Origin: Coffea arabica
Taxonomy: Eukaryota > Streptophyta > Magnoliopsida > Gentianales > Rubiaceae
DNA length: 64,000 bases
Reading direction: 5' to 3'
Assembly: GCF_036785885.1 (NCBI RefSeq)
Contig: NC_092320.1
Location: 19,097,557 to 19,161,556, forward strand
The notes under the pieces: model-generated
Seen by the model: only the letters and a program-made list of their open reading frames with translations
Databases searched by the model: none
Told to the model about the DNA's origin: nothing
Made by a program: the position numbers and the translations under genes
Part shown: positions 33,380 to 44,315 of the stretch, piece by piece
How positions within the stretch are numbered: position 1 is the first letter of the stretch
Layout of the letters: every line of letters starts with the position of its first letter

Positions 33380-36300
33380 AAGAATCCACTGCTGCAACAA
33401 AGGATTTTGCTACTCTTAAAGGACTGACAAATGAACAATGGGCAGCAGTTGTGAGTTTGTTGAACGCTTGCAACTCAGAATCAGGGAGTAATGAGAAGAT
33501 GACTGGTAAGGAAAACTTTATCTGGATAATTGATTCTGGCGCTACACAACATATGACAGGAAATTCGAGCTGTCTATCTAGCTTGAACCAGATATTAGGC
33601 TGTCCCATTGGCTTGCCTAATGGAGAACAGGTGCTGGCATTGCAAAAAGGGTCGATTCGGATGGGACAAAATATTCAATTAGACAATGTTCTTCATGCTC
33701 CGGGATTACATTGCAATTTAATCTCAGTATCACAATTGGTTGATGACTCAAAATGTAATGTGTTGTTCACTGATAAGCTTTGTTTGATACAGGACCGCAC
33801 TTCGAGGATGGTGATTGGAGCGGGTGAACGATGCAAGGGGCTTTATTACTTCAAGAAGGAGACGCCAGTCCAAGCACTTCAAACTCGGACGTTGGATTCA
33901 TGTGATCTTTGGCATCGGAGAATGGGGCACCCATCTTCAAAGGTCGTAGGTTTAATTTCTGGGATTAAGATTCAATTAGGTTCAAATGAAACTTGTGATG
34001 CTTGTTTTAAAGCTAAGCAAACGAGAGAAGTATTTTGTTCTAGTGATAGTAGAGCTAGTGAAACATTTGAATTGATTCATTGTGACTTGTGGGGACCATA
34101 TCGAGTCTCGAGTTCTTGTAATGCATCTTATTTTCTTACGATTGTTGATGATTTTTCGAGATGTGTGTGGATATATTTGCTGATCGATAAAACTGAAGTT
34201 GGCCATATTTTGCCAAATTTTGTTACTATGGTTCAACGACAATTTGTTAAGAATGTTAAGATAGTTCGTAGTGATAATGGCAGTGAGTTCGTCAGTTTGA
34301 AGGGATATTTCTCTGCTAAAGGGATAATCCATCAAACTTCATGTGTGGGAACGCCCCAACAGAATGGACGAGTGGAAAGAAAGCATCGGCATATACTGAA
34401 TGTGGCTAGAGCTTTAAGATTTCAGGCCAACTTACCAATCAGATTTTGGGGAGAATGTGTGTTAACTGCTGGATATCTGATTAATCGTACCCCTTCTCAA
34501 TTACTAGGAGGAAAAACACCTTATGAAATGCTATATGGTCACTTGCCTGATTATCGGTCAATTCGTACATTTGGTTGCTTGTGTTATGCACAGAGTTTGA
34601 ATCGTACGAAGGATAAATTTGCTCCTCGAAGCCGGAAGTGTATCTTTGTGGGTTATCCGTTTGGACAGAAAGGTTGGCGGTTGTATGATTTAGAAACACG
34701 GAAGTATTTTGTGTCTCGGGATGTTGTATTTTGTGAAGATGAGTTTCCATGTGCAGTTGACCACACACCTGATCATGTTCGAACCTGTACGGATAATTCA
34801 ATAGATGATTACCTTGAAGAAGAGGTAGTAGGTCAGACAAGAGACAAGGAAAAGGAGCAGCCTACTCCTGTTCGTGCAACTCATGAGCGTTTAGATTGTG
34901 TGCCGAATGACAATGTCAACGTAAGGCAGGGAGGTGTAACAATTGAACCTCGAATAGAGAACGTAGAGACAGTAGAAGGTGTGACAGCACTTGGTCGTGG
35001 CCTTCGTTCCAAGAAAGTCTCTACACGGCTGAAGGATTGTGTGACTTATGCAGTTCAAAGTGCAAGCCCCTCTGCAAGTTCAGCCAATCCATCATCATTC
35101 TCAGGTACGTCTTATGACTTAGCTCAATATGTTGATTACACAAATTTCTCACCAGGTCATCAAGCTTTCTTGGCAGCCATCACAACCAATTTTGAGCCAA
35201 GATTTTATCATCAAGCGGTTAAAGATGTCCGATGGAGAGAAGCTATGCAAAAGGAGATTGATGCACTCAAACAAAATGGCACATGGACTCTTGTTGACTT
35301 ACCACCAGGGAAGAAAGCAATAGGAAGCAAATGGGTGTACAAAATTAAGTATAATTCTGATGGGACCATTGAACGATACAAGGCGCGATTGGTAATTCTT
35401 GGCAACAACCAGGTTGAAGGGATCGACTACAATGAAACCTTTGCACCAGTAGCAAAAATGGTTACGGTCCGCACATTTCTCTCTGTGGCAGCAGCTAAAG
35501 GATGGGGACTTCATCAAATGGATGTTCATAATGCCTTTCTCCATGGAGACTTAGCCGAAGAGGTTTACATGAAACTACCTCCTGGATTTCACACTGACCA
35601 ACCCGGGAAGGTGTGTCGCTTAAGAAGGTCCCTTTACGGTTTACGACAAGCACCGCGTTGTTGGTTTGCAAAATTGGCTGAAGCTCTAAAACGGTATGGT
35701 TTTCTTCAGTCACAGTCTGATTATTCCTTGTTTACTTTGATACGAGATGGGATCCAGTTGGGTGTGTTAGTGTACGTGGATGACCTTATTATAGCTGGAA
35801 ACAAAACGCATTTGATCAATGCATTCAAATCATATTTGCGCAAGTGTTTTCACATGAAAGATTTAGGTGTTTTGAAGTACTTTTTGGGCGTTGAAGTAGC
35901 TCGAAATGCTGACGGGATTTTCTTGTGTCAACGGAAATATGCTTTAGATATCATTAATGAAGCAGGATTGTTGGGTGCTAAACCTTCGGAGTTTCCTATG
36001 GAGCAGAATCATTCTCTCGCTTTAGCCAAAGGTGATTTGCTGCAGGATCCTGATCAATACCGAAGGCTGGTAGGCCGTTTGATTTACTTGAGCTTAACTC
36101 GGCCTGAGCTGCCCTATGGTGTGCATATTTTGGCACAATTTATGCACCAGCCACGGAAAGAGCATTGGGAGGCAGCCTTGCGCATAGTCCGATACTTGAA
36201 AGGTAGTCCAGGACAAGGCATTTTACTCAAAGCTGATTGCAATCTTCAACTGAAAGCTTATTGCGATTCGGATTGGGGAGGTTGTCCATTAACTCGGAGA

Positions 36301-36729
36301 TCACTTACAGGTTATTTCATCTTTCTTGGGACCTCTCCGATTTCATGGAAGACCAAGAAACAACATACGGTTTCTCGCTCTTCTGCTGAAGCGGAATATC
36401 GCTCCTTGGCCGCCACGGTCTGTGAATTGAAATGGCTAAAGGGTTTGTTATTGTCTTTGGGAGTGCATCATGATCAATCTGCTGGAGTATTCTGTGATAG
36501 CCAAGCTGCGATGCATATAGCTGCCAATCCTGTCTTTTATGAACGCACCAAACACATCGAAGTTGATTGCCATTTTGTTCGCGATGAAATACAGAAAAGT
36601 ATGATCAAAACGGTTTATGTTCGAAGTCATGACCAGTTAGCAGACATTCTAACCAAAGCTTTGGGTCGAGATCAGTTTGAGTTTCTTCTTCGCAAATTGG
36701 GCGTTCGTGATCCTCACGCTCCAACTTGA
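33380..36729 (+). pseudogene. Copia pol: protease, integrase, reverse transcriptase, RNase H
   Basis: One long open frame holds all pol domains in Copia order. The protease has WIIDSGATQHMTG at about 33523. The GAG-pre-integrase has LWHRRMGHPS at about 33907. The integrase core has DLWGPY, DDFSRCVW, SDNGSEF and QQNGRVERKH. The RT begins at WKWVYKI-like sequence near 35325 and has catalytic YVDD at 35773-35784. RNase H has YCDSDWGG, and the end is ADILTKALGRDQFEFLLRKLG. The frame opens upstream at 33244 but in a different phase from gag, and the first about 45 codons are not pol-like. Domains look intact; the defect is the gag-pol junction. Confidence 0.88.
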
Positions 36730-36736
36730 GGGGGGG

Positions 36737-36975
36737 TATTAGGGATAATGTATATCTCTGTAACAGAGTTAATGTATATCTCTATAACAGAGTTGGTTAT
36801 CAGTTTGGATTGGTAAATAGATATCTAGCTGATTAGGCGTTATCCTTAGCTGTACTTGTATTCAAATAGGATTAGTAGCCATCGGTAGCGATATCCACGG
36901 TTTGGGCTATATGTATATATCCTTGCCGAATGCGTAAGAAACTGGATAAAAACTTCTTCCGCTGAAACCTTTTCA
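36737..36975 (+). repeat. 3' LTR of the Copia element
   Basis: Preceded by the polypurine tract GAGGGGGGG. By eye it has four differences from the 5' LTR, all transitions. Confidence 0.93.
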
Positions 36976-37236
36976 GTTTTGCAATCTATCTGGAGTTGAT
37001 CTCGTGGGTTGTTGTGTCAAAAAGACTCCAATATTGGTCTCCGGACCCATGATTTTTCCTGCAAATTCACCCAATAACTCATAGGATGCGACACAAGTAT
37101 TCTTCTCTCCGTTGATCGGCATCCTCTCACACTCTCGAAGAGTATTTTCCATCATCTGGGCTTTTCGAGGTCCTTGAGGAATCGAAAAGTGTTCAAGAAT
37201 GTAAGGGAGTTGCTCTAGCTGTGGCAACTGACAAAA

Positions 37237-38105
37237 TTATCCTTGATTGCTATTCTCTCTACAGGGTTCAATGTATATGCATGTGACAACAGTATACCCT
37301 GTTAATGGAGAATTCAATTTGGTGCTATATATAGCCCATTCTTAAACCAGGTTTTGTTTGATTGGTTTTTAAATTTGCCAGTGATCATACTGAGACCGGA
37401 TTGCCCCTGACGAATTTGAATTATGGAGGCGAGTCCATTATTTGATCAAGAACCACCAAGATTTACTACATGGCAAGCCAAGATTTCAATCTCATCGAGC
37501 TCTTTTACATTCATTGTATGGCATGTACAAGAGCATTAGTTTCGTTAAGTTAACGATCAATAGTTATAAATTCACATGCATAAAAAAATAAAGTAATTTT
37601 AGTTTATGTACATGACTCAGGAAAAAATATACCAATATACAGTAATTCTTGGTATATATATTGATTGTTAGTTCATGTACATAACTCAGGAAAAAATTTT
37701 AGTTCGTGTACATAAATCTTGGTGTATGTTTGTACCAATTTTTGTGAAAGTTAAATCAACCAAGCACAACTGGACCTGCGCCAATCCAGGATTTTCACTT
37801 GCCCGTCCCCCTAATCCAAATTTGATGCACATGCCATAAATTAAAAGATAAAAAACTTAACATTGGAGAATTAAATGTGCAAAAAGAATATATAATATAA
37901 GACTATTGTACAATATCAACATATGACACATGTCTATTGTACAACATCGTCAAATCAAGAAAATACGCACACCCAGAATACATAGATGTTCTATACAGTC
38001 CCTAAAACTTTTTTTTATATATACTAATTTGATACAGTCCACAGAACTCCAGTCTTTACCGTTACAATTTCAACTTCTAATTCTCTTTAGGGTATTAAGA
38101 AGGCC
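37237..38105. other. Spacer, no gene seen
   Basis: AT-rich, between BURP pseudogene 2 and the DUF247 remnant. A short repeated phrase (GTACATAACTCAGGAAAAAAT-like) occurs at about 37610 and 37680. Confidence 0.5.
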
Positions 38106-38338
38106 TTACTTATAATAGGTCTGAAGAAAAGTCAAGACAAGAAGGAAAGCAGCGGCAAATAAAGCAATCGCAGTCCAGGGACTGTTAAAATAAATGTAGA
38201 AGAGTTCGGCCAGCCATGTCTTTGCCTTCTTGTTGTAGTGTGCCTGAATTTTCTCGTTCACATCATGACAAATGGTGACATTCCGCATCCCGTAAGTGTT
38301 TATGTCTTTATAAACTGCTAGGTTTGGTTACAGGAAAT
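38106..38338 (-). pseudogene. C-terminal fragment of a DUF247 (UPF0481) protein gene
   Basis: The minus strand encodes about 70 residues ending in TFLQTYYK and a TAA at 38106. A YKDINTYG stretch is followed by CHDVNEKIQAHYNKKAKTW and then a hydrophobic C-terminal segment. This matches the C-terminus of plant DUF247 proteins, which end in one transmembrane helix after a polar stretch. A stop (TAA near 38328) and a Copia LTR directly upstream remove the rest. The family is known from self-incompatibility loci in grasses and as large plant clusters; the role here is unknown. Confidence 0.65.
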
Positions 38339-39065
38339 TGACAAAAGGATTTTTGACAATCTTAAAAAAGACAAATAACAAAGCAAAAATAAATAAAATA
38401 GAAACACATGAATTTACGTGATTCGATCAAATTGACCTAGGTCCACGGGCGGAAGAAGAACAATATTTTACTATGAAGAAAAAAGTACAAAAATGCCTTA
38501 GGCCCAAAAAAACAAGAGAGTCCAAAATATTTTATTAAACAAAAAATTTAATGACTCAAAGGTCTAAATAGTCCTCTAAATCTCTGTTGGTTTGGCATAC
38601 TTAATCCCGTCACAAACCCATTATATTTATAGGCAACTAAGAGAAAGGCTCCCTTATACAAAAGTCGATATGGGACAATGCCACTTTAACAAATCTCCAC
38701 CTTGGCGTGTTCTCAATATCGACAATAGCAAAATTATTCCACCTTCTCCACATAATCCCCAATAGGCCTAAATCACCAGCAACGAATACCAACCAAATTC
38801 AAGCATTGATTGAACTTATAAATTGGAAGAGGTTTTGTGAGCATGTCTGTAGGAATCTCCTTGGTACTGATTTTCTGAACAAGGACTTTTCTCTCAGTAA
38901 TAATATCTCGAATGAAATGAAATTTCACATGAATGTATTTCGTTCTCTCATGATATATCTGGTCTTTAGTCAAATAAATAGCACTTTGACTATCACAGTA
39001 AATAGTATGATGAGAATATAAAGACCAAGGCCCATTCAAGCACATGGGGAATTGGAAGATTCAAG
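38339..39065 (-). mobile_element. 3' remnant of a Ty1/Copia element (LTR and RNase H end)
   Basis: On the minus strand, 39065-38773 encodes the end of a Copia RNase H (YCDSQSAIYLTKDQIYHERT, then TDMLTKPLP) with the usual integrity. It is followed by a polypurine tract (GCCAAGGTGGAGATTT, 38706-38691) and an LTR whose start reads TGTTAAAGTGGCATTGTCCC. The LTR's far edge is near 38339 and not exact. The remaining pol lies beyond a Gypsy insertion and is not found in the window. Confidence 0.8.
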
Positions 39066-39592
39066 TGAAGACTAGTTGATTGCACGAATACTTGAGTTTA
39101 GTAGGATTATTTGATTTTTCTCGTTGATTTTGGTTATTTCTCGCTTTAGAAAGTCTAGGTAATTAAGCTAGTTTAATTGCGGCTCATTTGTTAGTAAGTG
39201 ATGCCCAAAATCTTCCTTAAAGTATGTAGGGTAGTTTGGTCAACTTTTGGATTAGGATTAATGCTTGTAAGGGCTATAAATAGCCCCACTTCCTCTTTGT
39301 TTTAGGGGATCAGTTTTTGACTATTAAATACAATTAGTGAGTTTTCACTTTCTCTTTGGCAAGAGAGTTTCCTTTGAATACTTGAGAATCTTCTCAAGTT
39401 ATTCGCCTGAACTTATCAATCGAGTATCTCCTTGATTGTGGCGTTCTACTACCTCCAATTTGGTTCGTTAATTCGAGCAGTGACGGGTTGAGATAATATC
39501 AAAATTGTTCGTGACTTCTAGGGATTAGTTGGGTCAAATTTCCGCTGCCTAAACCATGGTGTTTTGGTTGTCTAGATCGGGGATTCACATCA
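39066..39592 (+). repeat. 5' LTR of the Gypsy element
   Basis: Ends TG...CA with a primer binding site directly after it. A TATAAATAG-like box at about 39275 suits LTR promoter function. Confidence 0.8.
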
Positions 39593-39593
39593 G

Positions 39594-39606
39594 TTGGTAT
39601 CAGAGC
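39594..39606 (+). promoter_or_regulatory. Primer binding site of the Gypsy element (tRNA-Met)
   Basis: TTGGTATCAGAGC one base after the LTR, the standard initiator tRNA-Met match. Confidence 0.85.
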
Positions 39607-39712
39607 TAGTCGACAACCACCAGGTTATATCTTTTTTTTGTTCGTGTATTTCGAGTCATATATGTTTATCCCAATCTGTTCGTTTGTTTAGAACCAAAAA
39701 AAAAAAAAAGTG

Positions 39713-39806
39713 TCACTGTTCACAGTTACTGTTCACACCAACACTGTTCATCGTACTGTTCACCGACACTGTTCATCATTACTGTTCATAGTTACTGTTC
39801 ATCCGA
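39713..39806 (+). repeat. Short tandem repeat (ACTGTTCAnn) in Gypsy leader
   Basis: About nine degenerate copies of ACTGTTCA(C/T) in succession. This is part of the untranslated leader. Confidence 0.75.
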
Positions 39807-40389
39807 ATACAAATCTGTCCAGCCTTATTGTTTGTGTTATCCAACTTGTTTACTTGGTTTTCAAATCTGGATTTTGGCAAAACTTGTTGGAATTTTGTGA
39901 ATCTTGAAGAGAACTTACAATAATCTTGAGTTTCTTGCATTCTTGATCACAATCTTGAAATTTCTGAAGTTCCTGACAACTTCCTTGAAAGTTCTTGAAA
40001 GATCTTGGAGTTCTTGGTAGTTATTATTTGTGGACTTCCTTGTTTTGTGTCGTGGTTAATAGTTGTAGTAAAAAAAAAATCACAGAAAACAAAAACGAAA
40101 AGAAAAAGAAAGAAAAGAGGAATCGGTTGGCAAAAAAAAAAAAAAAAGGAAAGAAAGTGGCAACCGAATTGTTTTGAATAGGGAACCAAATCTGATTTAT
40201 GCAATCTTTCTTGGAGTAGAATTTGGAAGTTACCAAAAGTTGTTTCAAGAAAATTACCAAAGGTTGTTTCAAGAAAGTTACCAAAAGTTGTTCAAGAGGA
40301 AAAGGATTTTCAAAGGGTTTCCAAAAACTAACTTGTTTCCAAAATTAATTAGGAAACTAAGTAAAGCACTTGGATAACTCTTTGTACTC

Positions 40390-40690
40390 ATTTGGACACT
40401 CTCTCTGCTACCTTTTTAGGAAACTTTCCTAAACTCTCTCATCCATTTCTTTTGGAAACTTTCCTAAAGTCTCCCATCTATTTTTAGGAAACTTTCCTAA
40501 ATTCTCTCATACATTTTTAGGATCTTTCCTAATTCTCTCATCCACTTTAGGAAACTCTCCTATATTCTTTCATCCATTTTAGGAAACTCTCCTATATTCT
40601 CTTCCTAAATTTTAGGAACACTCTCCTATACTTTCTCCTATATTTTCTCCTAACTTTTAGGAACACTTTCCTACACTTTCTCCTACATCT
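40390..40690 (+). repeat. ~30-bp tandem repeat in Gypsy leader
   Basis: Repeats of the pattern AGGAAACTTTCCTAAA-TTCTCTCAT occur about eight times. The AGGAAA/TTTCCT part is a short inverted repeat, so each unit can form a small hairpin. Confidence 0.75.
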
Positions 40691-40896
40691 CCGTGATTAC
40701 TGTTGAGGAAGAAGTTGGTGACAATTATTTAGGCTTGAGCAGCATTTCTCAAACTACCTAACCCAACAGGTAAAGGTGTTTGGTAAGTCCATTGGAGCGC
40801 TTTGAGTGACATACACGAGGGTGAGTGATACACTAAGGGAGTGAGCGAGGCACTTTCTACTAACTGTTTGTTGAGCCTTGCAGGTACTCTATAAAC

Positions 40897-41423
40897 ATGT
40901 CTCAAACTCATGCGACAAGTGACCCTTATGACATGAAACATGTTCTTGAAGCATTAACAGGCGTCATTGATCGCATGGCTCAGAGAATTGATACACTGGA
41001 GGATAAGGTGGAGCAATCAACCCTAGGCAAGAATGCCTCCAAAAGACAACCATACGTGGAGGAGTTAGGTGATTCGAACAATGAGGAGGACATGGCAGAT
41101 GGAAACCGATTCCGGAATTATAAACGCATCCCTAATCAAGGGGATGATGAACTAAAAGGAATCAAGCTCAAAATTCCTACCTTCCCAGGCAAGTTGGACC
41201 CTGAAGCATATTTGGAATGGGAGAGGAAGATTGAGATGCTCTTTGACTGCAACCACTACTCAGAGTCCCAAAAAGTAAAGTTGGCAACCATTGATTTCAC
41301 TGAATACGCAGCCATTTGGTGGGATCAGATTCGCACCAGACAAAGAAGACATGAAGAACCACTCATTCGCACTTGGGAAGAACTCAAAAGGATCATGAGG
41401 AAGCGCTTCATACCAGCGTATTA
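40897..41423 (+). pseudogene. Gypsy gag N-terminal half, cut by an LTR element
   Basis: The frame starts at ATG 40897 and is open to 41423, about 175 codons. An N-terminal coiled-coil-like stretch (IDRMAQRIDTLEDKVEQ) is followed by an acidic linker. The retrotransposon gag domain then starts with LKIPTFPGKLDPEAYLEWE and has AAIWWDQI and TWEELKRIMRKRF. The last residues of the open frame come from the inserted LTR. This gag type is common in plant chromovirus-like Gypsy elements. It is disabled by the insertion. Confidence 0.85.
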
Positions 41424-42837
41424 TGATAGGTTGCAATTTTATCATTTATTTTATAATTAATTTCTCCTATTACCTGACTTGATGTGGGTTAATTGCGGGA
41501 TTCTACTCACTTTTAGTATTTTACATTTATTTCAGGGAGTAGAACGAAAATATAATAACATGTGCTAATTTGACAGAAAAAGAGTCCAAGGCACAGAGCT
41601 TATCCCGGGGGCATTATTGGCAAAGGAAGACTTTTGCCCATTTTGGTAATTTCAAAAGAAGAGAGCAGGGCAGAGGCCTCTATTTTACTGGAGGCTGGAG
41701 CGCCGCACAAGGGGGTCTTCTTCTTCCTCTGCGGAAGGAGAGCCGCCGCGCAGAGCTTCTCAAAAGAGGACATTAGATAGGAATAGAGCAAACAATGGCA
41801 GACAACTCTTTAGCTTAGTCTTTTGACTTTTCCTTGTGGGCTCCAAGTAGCTTTTCCTTTTCCTTCTCGTATGATTGGACAAGTAGAAACCATAGAATCA
41901 ATTGCTGTAGCTTTGCTATCTTTTCAAACATTGGAACCGAATTGAATTTCCCCAATTTCAAGGGACAATGGCTGCGGCTCTCTTTGCAATTTCTGGTGGG
42001 TTTAGTTCATCAATTATGAACTAATTTTCCAATTCTAGTCAAGGAGCAACGAAGCCTTTGGTTCGCCTAAAAATTGTGAGATCGATTTAATTTAATCTTT
42101 TCCTTTTATTTATTGGTATTCGCATATTTCCTGGTTACAGTGCTTATGATTGTTTAATTAATTGATTGTCTTGGATCCGGATAATTAGTTAATTTGGTAA
42201 TCTATTGTCAATTGGGACGTTAAATCCGTAATTGTTTAATTGTCTCAAAATAGTGATAACTGGCATGATTAGGTTTGTGTCAGGGGAATACGCGGGCTAA
42301 TCTAAAATAACCCTGGTAGTGCGTTATTTGGTTAGAATAGGGCTCCTTTAATACGTAAGGCAATTGGGGAATTAAATTCTATGGGCGTACCTAGGATTAT
42401 TTCTCAATTAGAGCAGTGATTAACGGGCGTACCTTGATCACCGACACAGTAAGGAGGGGTTGACTGTCATCGCTTGCTTGGCAGTTATAACCTATTTATT
42501 GATAAATAATTGGAATTGCCTTTGCTTATCGATGATCAATTAGGTGAACCATTGTTGAAGTTATTTCTTGGCTAGATCCTTAATTATCACTCATTAGATT
42601 TTAGTAATTTGTTATTTAATTTCTAGTTGGTTATTTTATTTTTATTTTTATTATTTTACTTTTAGTTGAATTGTTTAAATTGTCACCCCTGAGATAAAAA
42701 CACCCCCCATGTCACTGTGAATTTGGAAAGGAACAATTACTCCCAGTCCCTGTGGATTCGACCCTGCTTACCACTATCTACAGAAATTAACTTTAGTTTG
42801 AGCAGGTTTTATTATTGCACAGGCTGACGACCTGTCA
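41424..42837 (+). repeat. 5' LTR of non-autonomous element 2
   Basis: Ends TGATAGG and CCTGTCA. It has the CCCTGTGGATTCGACCCTG block near its end that also marks element 1 and, as GGGTCGATCCCACAGG on the other strand, the solo LTRs. Confidence 0.85.
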
Positions 42838-42839
42838 AT

Positions 42840-42861
42840 TTTTGACGCCGTTGCCGGGGAC
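42840..42861 (+). promoter_or_regulatory. Primer binding site (tRNA-Asp type), element 2
   Basis: TTTGACGCCGTTGCCGGGGA matches the tRNA-Asp 3' complement with one mismatch to the GGCGCCG of element 1. Confidence 0.75.
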
Positions 42862-42944
42862 TGGTGCCAGATTAATTTGTTTCTTTTTTAGTTTATCTTG
42901 TTTTCATTTTTTTTATTTTATTTTTCTCTTTTTTTTTATTTTTT

Positions 42945-43955
42945 ATGGCTGCTAACATTCCATATTTTGATGATAGACTGGACTTTGTTCCTAAATGGGG
43001 TTATGAGACTCATGTTTTTCCTAATGATCAATGGGCTGTTGCAAATTGTGGAACTTATTTTGATTCAGGTTATTCAACTGACACATGCCCCGCATTTCAA
43101 GATAATTTAAGCGCTCCAATTGATACTTTTGGAGATTTTCCATCTCGATTTCAAACGTGGTATGACCCTTATTCAAACGGGTATGATCAAGGATGGTGGG
43201 ATAATTCCAATTTTGATTATGCGACCGGGCCAATGGATTTTCAACAGCAAGAGTCTCAGCAATCATCCTCCGTGTCAGGTATGTCTCTTGAAGAAATGAT
43301 GGGATTACTAATTGCTAATACAAATCGATTTCATCAGGAGACACAAGCGAGTCTAAATCGATTTCATCAGAAGACACAAGCGAGCCTTCGCGACCTGGCG
43401 GATCAAATGCGTCAATTGACATCCAGGATAGAGCGATTAGCTTCTCACCTTGAAGAATTGCCCTCACAAACCAATATCAATCTTGAAGGAGATGAGAGTG
43501 CAATTATCCGGCCAAATGACATGGAACTGCAAGAGTTTCAAGGAAACGGATTTAAAGATGCAGTTGAAAAGGAAGTTGAAGTGCAAAAAATGAGACTCCA
43601 GGATCAACTTATTCAAGTGAATGAATCCAGTGAACAATCTCCAAATGCGGTGACATCCCCTCCACTCTTTCATCACTATTCTCCTGACTCTTACTTCTCA
43701 ATTCCTGTTAATGAAATTGACTTTATTATACCAGACAATTTTGAATTTCATGACAGGAATAAATTAAGAGTGGCGATGGCGAGATATCTTGAACCAATAA
43801 ATGCAAATGAGGGAGAAGTGAATGGAGAATGCAAATTATCATCGACTCGTTTGGCGCCATTCACTAGTCCATGGAAGCCCGTAGCTGGTATGCTCAAGGA
43901 TTATTCTATTTACGAGGGTTATCAGGACTATATAGAGGATGAAGCATTAAAATGA
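42945..43955 (+). CDS. Gag-like protein of non-autonomous element 2
   Basis: The open frame of 336 codons starts at ATG 42945, about 105 bases after the PBS. It is clearly related to the frame at 51521 in element 1. Shared stretches include GYDQGWWDNS, SGMSLEE and SEQSPNAVTSPP, and both end in a YEGYQDYIEDE stretch. A coiled-coil-like Gln/Arg-rich middle (about residues 125-180) includes two copies of NRFHQ-TQASL. The zinc-knuckle-like segment near residue 25-45 has lost a Cys and the His compared with element 1. No pol follows. It is a mobile-element protein of unknown activity, not a host gene. Confidence 0.6.
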   Translation: MAANIPYFDDRLDFVPKWGYETHVFPNDQWAVANCGTYFDSGYSTDTCPAFQDNLSAPIDTFGDFPSRFQTWYDPYSNGYDQGWWDNSNFDYATGPMDFQQQESQQSSSVSGMSLEEMMGLLIANTNRFHQETQASLNRFHQKTQASLRDLADQMRQLTSRIERLASHLEELPSQTNINLEGDESAIIRPNDMELQEFQGNGFKDAVEKEVEVQKMRLQDQLIQVNESSEQSPNAVTSPPLFHHYSPDSYFSIPVNEIDFIIPDNFEFHDRNKLRVAMARYLEPINANEGEVNGECKLSSTRLAPFTSPWKPVAGMLKDYSIYEGYQDYIEDEALK

Positions 43956-43983
43956 GCCACACGATTTTATCCTCCATGAACAA

Positions 43984-44045
43984 AACATGATAATGTCTAG
44001 CCAAAGACATTAAAGAAAGGCGCTCATTGGGAGGCAACCCAATTT
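43984..44045 (+). other. Conserved downstream module with GGGAGGCAACCCA hairpin (element 2)
   Basis: TGTCTAGCCAAAGACATTAA and GGGAGGCAACCC follow the gag-like stop directly. The same phrase occurs at 52590-52645 in element 1. TTGGGAGGCAACCCAA forms a small stem. Conservation between diverged elements suggests a function in the RNA. Confidence 0.6.
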
Positions 44046-44154
44046 CTTTTAGTTGTTTGTTTGATTTTATTTGTTAGTTTAAATCTGTCTTCCTTGAATT
44101 TGACTAATTTTGGGTGTTAATTTTCGTTTTACTGATTTATAGGTGCCCTTCAGT

Positions 44155-44315
44155 CATGGCGTGCCCGCGTGGTTATGTGCAGGAAGCTCACGATCAGAAA
44201 CTTCTGGGAGCTCTCTTGCCCTCATGATGTGCCCGCGTGGTGATGTGCAGGAAGCTCACGACCAGAAACTTCTGGGAGCTCTCTTGCTCTCTTGACGTGC
44301 CCGCGTCACGTTCGC
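44155..44315 (+). repeat. Tandem ~70-bp repeat in element 2
   Basis: Two units containing GTGCCCGCGTGGT and AGCTCACGA-CAGAAACTTC, plus a third partial. Element 1 has a tandem repeat of different sequence but with the same GTGCCC-CG start at the corresponding place (52737-52900). Confidence 0.75.

Larger units (their letters stand above)
32162..36975 (+). mobile_element. Complete Ty1/Copia retrotransposon inserted in BURP gene 2
   Basis: The element is 4814 bp with two 239-bp LTRs (32162-32400 and 36737-36975) and a 5-bp duplication GTTTT (32157-32161 and 36976-36980). The LTRs start TATTAGGG and end TTTTCA, so the ends are TA...CA instead of the usual TG...CA. The two LTRs differ at about four of 239 sites by eye, a sign of fairly recent insertion. 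The PBS follows at 32401 and a G-run polypurine tract precedes the 3' LTR at 36729. Gag and pol frames are present but separated by a stop and a frame change, so it is probably no longer autonomous. Confidence 0.95.
31912..37236 (-). pseudogene. BURP-domain gene 2, 5'-truncated and split by a Copia element
   Basis: Read on the minus strand, 37236-36981 encodes the first half of a BURP domain (LEQLPYILEHFSIPQGPRK, then a CVASYELL stretch). It ends at RLQN, where a Copia element and its 5-bp duplication intervene. The second half resumes at 32161 and runs to a TAG at 31912-31914. The second half is decayed: the first CH is CR (SCRTMAYP), a stop follows, and the third-to-fourth CH spacing has shrunk from 25 to 16 (CHMDTGTMVALPSGTSHVCH). 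The signal exon and the start of the BURP domain are missing upstream of 37236. It is a relative of BURP gene 1 and cannot be active. Confidence 0.85.
39066..41423 (+). mobile_element. 5' part of a Ty3/Gypsy element, interrupted
   Basis: A 527-bp LTR (39066-39592, TGAAGACTAG to GATTCACATCA) is followed by a TTGGTATCAGAGC primer site, a long repetitive leader and the start of gag at 40897. Gag is cut at 41423 by another LTR element. No remaining part of gag-pol or a 3' LTR is found in this window. The element sits within the Copia remnant. Confidence 0.85.
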
